NCBI GenBank assembly: GCA_023416055.1
Contig: JAEZIH010000104.1
Location: forward strand, 1 to 5,365
Length of the DNA stretch: 5,365 bases
Direction of reading: 5' to 3'
Origin: Pseudomonadota bacterium
GTDB taxonomy: Bacteria; Pseudomonadota; Alphaproteobacteria; Caulobacterales; Caulobacteraceae
Numbering within the stretch: the first letter of the stretch is position 1; each line of letters starts with the position of its first letter. Below are positions 1 to 5,365 of this stretch, piece by piece. The position numbers and the translations under genes are program-made. Below the pieces are notes generated by a model. That model worked only from the letters and a program-made list of their open reading frames with translations, was not told the origin of the DNA and did not search any database.

Positions 1-24
1 AAGACGGGCCAGTCCATCCTGTAG
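1..24 (+). CDS. Possible C-terminal end of an upstream gene (partial)
   Basis: Reading frame 1 gives seven codons (KTGQSIL) followed by a TAG stop at 22-24, which lies 23 bases before the DUF484 start. That position suits the end of a preceding co-directional gene. Seven codons are far too few to identify a product, and an open frame this short can occur by chance. The call rests only on position. Confidence 0.25.
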   Translation, partial: KTGQSIL

Positions 25-35
25 AGTCGCCTCGG

Positions 36-42
36 GGAGAGG
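36..42 (+). promoter_or_regulatory. Ribosome binding site of the DUF484 gene
   Basis: GGAGAGG ends 5 bases before the GTG at 48. It supports this GTG as the start even though the frame remains open upstream to the window edge. Confidence 0.6.
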
Positions 43-47
43 TCTTC

Positions 48-749
48 GTGAGCGCATCGCCTGACCTCTCCGCCGACGCCCCGGCCGAGCCGCACTGGCC
101 GGAAATCCGGGCCTGGCTGCAGGCCCATCCCCAGACCCTGCTCGACGACCGCTCCCTGCTGGAGGAGATCGGGCTCAAGCCGCATGGCCGCAACGTGGTC
201 GAGTTCGGCCGCGCCGCCCTGACCCGCCTCGAGGAGGCCGCCGAGCGGGAGGCCGACGCGCGCAAGCGCATCGAGGCCGTCGCCCGCGCCAATTTCGCCG
301 CCCAGACCCAGACCCACGTCGCCGCCCTCGACCTGATGGAGGCGCGCAACCTGTCCGACCTCGCCCGCCGCCTCGACGGCGCGGCCCAGGGGCGGTTCGG
401 CCTCGCCGGGGCGGCGGTGGCGCTGGAGAAGCCGGGGCCCGTGCCGTTCGGCTGGAAGGCGCTGGAGGCCGGCGCCGTCGACAAGCTGCTCGGCGAGCAT
501 GGCCTGACCTGGCTGGGTTCCAATTTTGACGGGCTCGGCCTGTTCGGGGCTTCCGACGAGGAGGTTCGCTCGGTGGCGCTGATCCGCATGGCCCCCGCCT
601 TTCCCGGATCCGGCCTGGCGCGGCCGGCCCTGTGCGCCTTCGGCTCGCCCGAGGAGGACGGCTTCACCCCGACCATGGGCTGCGAGCTGGTCGCCTTCAT
701 CGCCCGGGTGGTCGAGAGGATGGCCGAGCGATGGCCGCTGCTGGGGTGA
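48..749 (+). CDS. DUF484 family protein (YigA-like), xerC partner gene
   Basis: This 233-residue protein fits the DUF484 family, whose E. coli member YigA is also encoded just upstream of xerC and is of similar length. The biochemical function of the family is not established. The N-terminal third (about residues 17-50) has the typical W-L-x-x-H-P and L-L-x-E-x-G-L pattern. A charged Glu/Arg/Ala-rich helix follows (about 50-85, possibly coiled coil), then a GAF-like alpha/beta region to the end. No signal peptide or membrane segment is visible, so it is probably cytoplasmic. The GTG start is preceded by a good ribosome site (GGAGAGG, 36-42, 5-base gap). The frame stays open to the window edge, but no ATG, GTG or TTG lies in frame before 48, so only a start outside the window could compete. 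The 3' end overlaps xerC, implying co-transcription. Confidence 0.85.
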   Translation: MSASPDLSADAPAEPHWPEIRAWLQAHPQTLLDDRSLLEEIGLKPHGRNVVEFGRAALTRLEEAAEREADARKRIEAVARANFAAQTQTHVAALDLMEARNLSDLARRLDGAAQGRFGLAGAAVALEKPGPVPFGWKALEAGAVDKLLGEHGLTWLGSNFDGLGLFGASDEEVRSVALIRMAPAFPGSGLARPALCAFGSPEEDGFTPTMGCELVAFIARVVERMAERWPLLG

Positions 750-1660
750 GCGCCGACGAGGCCCTGGCGGCCTGGCTTGAGCATCTGGCCCACGAGCGCC
801 GGCTGTCGCCCCGCACCCTCGAGGCCTACGGTCACATCAGCCGCCTGTACCTCGCCTTCATGAGCCGGCATCGGGGCGAGGCGCTGCGGCTGGCCGATCT
901 GGGGACGGTCACCGCCGCCGAGGTCCGGGCGCATCTGGCGGAGCGACGCTCGGGCGACCGGCCGCTGTCGGCGCGGTCGATCAGCCAGACCCTGTCGGCG
1001 ATCCGCACCTTCCACGCCTTCCTCGACCGCCGACTGGACACCCCCGCCCCCCAGCTGGCGCTCGTCCGCGGCCCGCGCATCAAGGCCTCCCTGCCCCGGC
1101 CGGTCAGCGAGGACCAGGCCCGCGGCCTGCTGCAGGAGACCGAAGCCGATCCCGACGCCGAGCCGTGGGAGGCGGCGCGCGACCGGGCGGTGCTGACCCT
1201 GCTCTACGGCTGCGGCCTGCGCATCTCGGAGGCCCTGTCGCTGACCCGCGCCGAGGCCCCCCTGCCCGACGCCCTGCGCATCACCGGCAAGGGCGGCAAG
1301 ACGCGGCTGGCGCCGGTGCTGCCGGCGGTGCGCGAGGCGGTGGGCGCCTATCTGGCTTTGCAGCCCTTCCAGCTGGCGCCGGAGGACGCCCTGTTCCGGG
1401 CCCGCCGCGGGGGCCCCCTGGGAGCGCGGCAGGTGCAGGCGGCGGTGCAGAGGCTGAGGGGCCGGCTGGGGCTGCCGGCGAGCGCCACGCCCCACGCCCT
1501 GAGGCACAGCTTCGCCACCCACCTGCTGGGCGCCGGGGCCGACCTGCGCTCGATCCAGGAGCTGCTGGGCCACGCCAGCCTGTCGACGACCCAGAAGTAC
1601 ACCGCCGTCGACGCCGCGCGCCTGCTCGACGCCTATGCAGCAGCCCATCCCCGCGCCTAG
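731..1660 (+). CDS. xerC: Site-specific tyrosine recombinase XerC
   Basis: XerC and XerD together resolve chromosome dimers at dif near the end of replication, in the cytoplasm at the division site. With the ATG at 731 the protein has 309 residues, close to the usual 300. Residues about 8-103 form the SAM-like core-binding domain and about 122-305 the catalytic domain. The full catalytic set is present: Arg164 (in CGLRISE), Lys187 (in TGKGGK), His255 and Arg258 (in PHALRHS), His281 (in LLGH) and nucleophile Tyr290, nine residues after His281. The enzyme should therefore be active. XerC rather than XerD is inferred from the DUF484 neighbour. The start overlaps the DUF484 gene by 19 bases, with GAGAGGA at 714-720 as a somewhat distant ribosome site. 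A GTG at 746, overlapping the upstream stop as GTGA, would give 304 residues but lacks a well-placed ribosome site. Open frame upstream of 731 is probably not translated. Confidence 0.95.
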   Translation: MAAAGVSADEALAAWLEHLAHERRLSPRTLEAYGHISRLYLAFMSRHRGEALRLADLGTVTAAEVRAHLAERRSGDRPLSARSISQTLSAIRTFHAFLDRRLDTPAPQLALVRGPRIKASLPRPVSEDQARGLLQETEADPDAEPWEAARDRAVLTLLYGCGLRISEALSLTRAEAPLPDALRITGKGGKTRLAPVLPAVREAVGAYLALQPFQLAPEDALFRARRGGPLGARQVQAAVQRLRGRLGLPASATPHALRHSFATHLLGAGADLRSIQELLGHASLSTTQKYTAVDAARLLDAYAAAHPRA

Positions 1661-1675
1661 ACTGCGCCCGGGATG

Positions 1676-1681
1676 AGGAGG
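1676..1681 (+). promoter_or_regulatory. Strong Shine-Dalgarno sequence upstream of the protease gene
   Basis: AGGAGG is a perfect match to the anti-Shine-Dalgarno sequence. It lies 23 bases before the chosen ATG (1705), too far for it, but exactly 5 bases before an in-frame CTG at 1687. It also lies inside a five-codon ORF (ATG 1673 to TGA 1690, MRRRL). It may serve a rare CTG start or have no role; the weaker GAGG at 1693-1696 would then serve ATG 1705. Confidence 0.35.
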
Positions 1682-1704
1682 CGGCTCTGAACGAGGCAGG
1701 CCCG

Positions 1705-2609
1705 ATGCTGGACCGGCGGACCATGACCTTCGGCATGGCGGGTCTGATCGCGGCGGGGTCCCAGGAGCCGTCAACCGACGAACCCCGGCTGCTGGCCAAC
1801 CTGCTGACCCGCATGGCCCTGAGGGTGACCCTCAACGGCCATCGCGGGGCGGTGTTCGTGCTGGACACCGGGGCCGGCCGCACGGTCATAGCGGACGACC
1901 TCGCCCAGGCGTGGGAACTGCCGGCGCGCCCTCCGGTGCTGGTCCACGGCCTGACCGAGGCGCAGATGGCGCCGACCGTCCAGATCACCCGGCTTCTGGT
2001 CGGCGGACGGCGTCTCCAGGACATTGAGGCGCCGGTCTTTCCGCGGGCGATGATCGCCGCCGACGGGCTGATGGGGCTGGATGTCCTCGGCCGTTTTCGG
2101 CTGGACCTCAACATCCCGGCGCGCCGCGTCAGGCTGGCGCCGTCCGGTCCCGACGTGGTCCAGGTCGGCACGGCCAGCCACAAGGCCACGCGTCTTCGGG
2201 GGCATGAGCGGCCCGCCCGGCACGGCCGCTATGGCGTGCTCATCCTGCGGGGATCGGCGGAAGGGCGCGAGATCGACGTGTTCGTCGACACCGGCGCCCA
2301 GTATTCGATCGGCAACCTTGCCCTGCTGGCGGCGGTCGGAGGCCGGGCTGCGGATCTGGACAGGGTCACCGTCTACGGCGTCACCGGCCAGGTCCTGGCC
2401 GCCGCCAGCGGTCACGTGCGCGAGCTCCGGCTGGGCAGCCAGAGGCTGGGGCCGACGCCCCTGCTGTTCGCCGACCTGCACGCCTTCGACGTGCTGGGCC
2501 TGATCGAAAGACCCGCCCTCCTGATCGGAGCCGACCTCCTGTACCGGTTCCGCGAGGTGACGCTGGACTACGGCCGCTCGGAGATGGCGTTCCGGGGATT
2601 GCGGAGCCC

Positions 2610-2616
<7 letters not shown>
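1705..2616 (+). CDS. Exported retropepsin-like aspartyl protease with two DTG domains
   Basis: The 303-residue product resembles bacterial retropepsin-like proteases (Asp_protease_2 / gag-type family). It has two catalytic-type motifs: Asp54-Thr55-Gly56 (LDTGAGRTVI) and Asp195-Thr196-Gly197 (VDTGAQYSI). Each is followed by a flap-like segment (V-x-V-x-G-x-T near 78-84 and 221-227) and by a hydrophobic-Gly element (LMGLDVLGRF at 122-131, LLIGADLLYRF at 272-282). The protein therefore reads as two retropepsin units in tandem, which could pair within one chain. The N terminus has Arg4-Arg5 followed by a hydrophobic, Ala/Gly-rich stretch to about residue 18. This suggests a Sec- or Tat-type signal and a periplasmic or membrane-anchored location. 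Substrate is unknown. The gene starts 44 bases after xerC and is probably co-transcribed. The start is uncertain: ATG 1705 has a modest GAGG at 1693-1696, ATG 1723 (M7) is possible, and an in-frame CTG at 1687 sits behind a perfect AGGAGG. Confidence 0.85.
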
Positions 2617-4041
<1,425 letters not shown>

Positions 4042-4078
4042 GGGATCTCTCGTTCAATGGGCGCGTGGGAGCGCGCGG

Positions 4079-4106
4079 AACCTAGCGGCACGCCGCAGCG
4101 CGTCAA
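4079..4106 (-). promoter_or_regulatory. Likely vegetative promoter of lpdA
   Basis: On the minus strand TTGACGC (4106-4100) is followed after 13 bases by GCTAGGTT (4086-4079). The Caulobacter housekeeping consensus is TTGACGS, 10-14 bases, GCTANAWC. The -35 is exact and the -10 fits at six of eight positions. Transcription would start near 4072, leaving a leader of about 30 bases before the lpdA ATG. This would let lpdA be transcribed independently of the membrane protein gene upstream. Confidence 0.55.
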
Positions 4107-4139
4107 CCGTCAGGACCCATATAGGGACGTCTTGCCGCC

Positions 4140-4622
4140 CTAGTAGGCGAACTGGCCGGGAGTGCGACGGCGACGGATGCGCCGCGCCGCGATCGCCACC
4201 AGCACGCCCAGCACCACCAGACCGCCGAGGACCAGCCACACCGGCTCCACGGGCAGGCCGGATACGGCTTCCGGCGCGGCCATGGTCGACGGCGCCGAGC
4301 GGGCCGCCTCGCCGCCGCCCTGGTCCAGCGCCAGCCGCAGGGCGGCGTCGGCGATGAAGGCGATGAAATAGGCCACCGCCGCCCTGGGATTGCCCGCGCC
4401 CAGCATCAGCGCCGAGATCAGATACAGGCCGATCGCCGCCGCCCACAGGGTCCAGCCCGGAAGAAAGCCGAACAGCTCGCCGGTCCCGGACGCCTCGACG
4501 CTGGTCCGCAGGCTGGCGGCCCCGGCGCCGGCCCCCTCGATCAGCGGCGCAAGGAAGGGCCAGGCCAGCCATCCGGCGTAGGCCAGGACGGCCGCGGCCA
4601 CGAGGAAACGGAACAACTTCAT
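4140..4622 (-). CDS. Small membrane protein of unknown function, four predicted helices
   Basis: I do not recognise a family. The 160-residue protein shows four hydrophobic stretches: about residues 5-28, 50-75, 82-99 and 127-147. The first could instead be an uncleaved signal anchor. A Gly/Ala/Ser/Pro-rich loop (about 100-126) precedes the last helix, and the tail after it is strongly basic (RRIRRRR, 147-153). By the positive-inside rule the tail should be cytoplasmic. No catalytic or metal-binding motif is visible. The ATG at 4622 is chosen because GGGAGGG lies 6 bases ahead of it; the TTG at 4637 overlaps that site and would add five residues. It lies 65 bases downstream of the kinase gene and 98 bases upstream of lpdA on the same strand. 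It may follow the kinase in one transcript, but no shared role can be read from the sequence. Confidence 0.75.
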   Translation of the reverse strand: MKLFRFLVAAAVLAYAGWLAWPFLAPLIEGAGAGAASLRTSVEASGTGELFGFLPGWTLWAAAIGLYLISALMLGAGNPRAAVAYFIAFIADAALRLALDQGGGEAARSAPSTMAAPEAVSGLPVEPVWLVLGGLVVLGVLVAIAARRIRRRRTPGQFAY

Positions 4623-4628
4623 GATGAG

Positions 4629-4635
4629 CCCTCCC
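4629..4635 (-). promoter_or_regulatory. Ribosome binding site deciding the membrane protein start
   Basis: GGGAGGG on the minus strand ends 6 bases before the ATG at 4622, an ideal spacing. A longer reading from the TTG at 4637 would place this site inside the coding region, so ATG 4622 is preferred. Confidence 0.7.
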
Positions 4636-4687
4636 AAAGCCCGTTAACCATTCTACACGGCTGCGCTTGCCGCGCCAGACGGGAGGA

Positions 4688-5365
4688 TCAGCTTGCGGCG
4701 GGGAGGGTGATGGAGACCTCGGCCCCCTGGCCGGGCGAGCTGTCGATGGACAGCACCCCGCCCGACTGGCGCGCGAAGGCATAGGCCTGCGACAGGCCGA
4801 GGCCGGCCGCCCCCTCGCGGGTGGTGAAGAAGGGCTCGACCGCGCGGGCGGCGAGGTCGCGGTCCATGCCGGGGCCGTTGTCGCGCACGCTGAGGCGCAT
4901 CCCGCCCTCGAGCAGGGCCTCCAGACGGACCGCGACCGAGCCCTGGCCCGCCAGGGCCACGACCCCATTGCGCGTCAGAGCCTTCACCGCCCCCTCGAAG
5001 GCGACCGGGTCGACGCGGGCCTCGGCCGGCTCGGCCGGTCCCTCGATCATCAGGTCCACGCCCGGGCCCGCCAGCTCGCGCAGTCGGCCTTCCAGCCCGC
5101 GCAGCAACACCCCGGCGTCGATGACGCGCAGCACCGGCTCGTCGTCGCCTTGCGAGAAGGCGGTCAGGCGGCGGGTCAGCAGTTCGCCCTTCTGGCCGGC
5201 GGCGAGGGCCGCCTCGCCGATGCGGCGCACGCGGGCCGGGTCGTCGGCCTGCCGCAGCATCATGTCGAGGGCCCCCGTCATCACCCCGAGGACGGCGTTG
5301 AAATCATCCGCCAGCCCGCCGGTCAGGCGGCCGACGCTCTCCATCCGGCGCCCGCCCTGCAACTC
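4688..5365 (-). CDS. Sensor histidine kinase C-terminal part, phospho-acceptor His replaced by Asp (5' end outside window)
   Basis: The 225 visible residues cover a dimerisation helix pair and an ATPase domain of the CckA/NtrB-like kinase group. Numbering starts at the window edge. Residues 8-23 (MESVGRLTGGLADDFN) match the usual MEAVGQLTGGIAHDFN pattern, but position 20, the phospho-acceptor His, is Asp (GAT, 5308-5306). The second helix with LLTRRLTAFS ends near 71. The ATPase domain keeps an N-box Asn (Asn133), the G1 box DNGPGM (162-167), the F box EPFFTTRE (177-184) and the G2 box GLGLS (188-192). ATP binding is therefore plausible, but the N box is atypical (NGVVAL instead of NARDA-like) and the lid between F and G2 boxes is short. 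No receiver domain follows; the protein ends 33 residues after GLGLS. The frame is open to the window edge, and a TTG at 5362 is an unlikely start because the helix is clearly entered midway. It is a possible pseudokinase or a scaffold/regulator, by inference. Confidence 0.85.
   Translation of the reverse strand, partial: ELQGGRRMESVGRLTGGLADDFNAVLGVMTGALDMMLRQADDPARVRRIGEAALAAGQKGELLTRRLTAFSQGDDEPVLRVIDAGVLLRGLEGRLRELAGPGVDLMIEGPAEPAEARVDPVAFEGAVKALTRNGVVALAGQGSVAVRLEALLEGGMRLSVRDNGPGMDRDLAARAVEPFFTTREGAAGLGLSQAYAFARQSGGVLSIDSSPGQGAEVSITLPAAS

Noticed and set aside
24..28. GAGTC, a possible CcrM methylation site before the DUF484 gene
   Set aside because: A single GANTC site is weak evidence, no promoter is evident around it, and another occurs inside lpdA (3542-3546 region).
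632..730. Upstream extension of xerC to the ATG at 632
   Set aside because: The added residues are Arg/Gly/His-rich, overlap the DUF484 coding region in another frame and lie outside the normal XerC length.
1165..1704. Upstream extension of the protease frame through xerC
   Set aside because: The added 180 residues are Gly/Ala/Pro/Arg repeats read out of frame from xerC; homology-like content begins only after 1705.
1281..2189. Minus-strand open frame of 302 codons across the end of xerC and the protease gene
   Set aside because: It spans two well-supported genes on the other strand and is Arg/Ser/Pro/Ala-rich without motifs, as expected from GC-rich shadow frames.
4115..4125. CCCATATAGGG as a palindromic operator upstream of lpdA
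   Set aside because: Only the outer CCC/GGG bases pair; the centre is not symmetrical, so an operator is not supported.
4642..4649. GTTAAC as a possible CtrA half-site upstream of the membrane protein gene
   Set aside because: CtrA sites need TTAA, seven bases, TTAA; no second half is present at the right distance.
4054..4968. Minus-strand open frame of 304 codons across the kinase and membrane protein genes
   Set aside because: It is out of frame with both real genes, crosses their boundary and has an Arg/Pro/Ala-rich, motif-free product.

Overview
The window looks like a chromosomal housekeeping region of a high-GC alphaproteobacterium. Three things suggest Caulobacterales (Caulobacter, Brevundimonas or Phenylobacterium-like): the protein style, the DUF484-xerC gene pair, and a promoter that fits the Caulobacter vegetative form (TTGACGC, 13-base spacer, GCTA-rich -10). 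The genus is an inference. No mobile element, CRISPR array, tRNA or rRNA is visible.

Left half, plus strand: the possible last codons of an upstream gene (1-24), a DUF484 gene (48-749), xerC tyrosine recombinase (731-1660, overlapping the DUF484 gene by 19 bases), and a retropepsin-like aspartyl protease with two DTG domains (1705-2616). Spacing suggests one transcript. XerC, with a partner XerD, resolves chromosome dimers. The protease is probably exported and has no obvious functional link to xerC.

Right half, minus strand, reading from the right edge: the C-terminal part of a CckA/NtrB-style sensor histidine kinase (4688-5365, cut by the window), a small four-helix membrane protein of unknown function (4140-4622), and lpdA, dihydrolipoyl dehydrogenase (2632-4041), with its own likely promoter. 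LpdA is the E3 subunit of the 2-oxo acid dehydrogenase complexes.

The two halves converge at 2617-2631. A perfect 8-bp inverted repeat there contains both stop codons and may act as a shared transcript end. Three points deserve a second look. The kinase fragment has Asp where the phospho-accepting His should be. The protease carries two complete retropepsin-like halves in one chain. The convergent genes share this compact stop-codon hairpin. Nothing here amounts to a clearly new multi-gene system.
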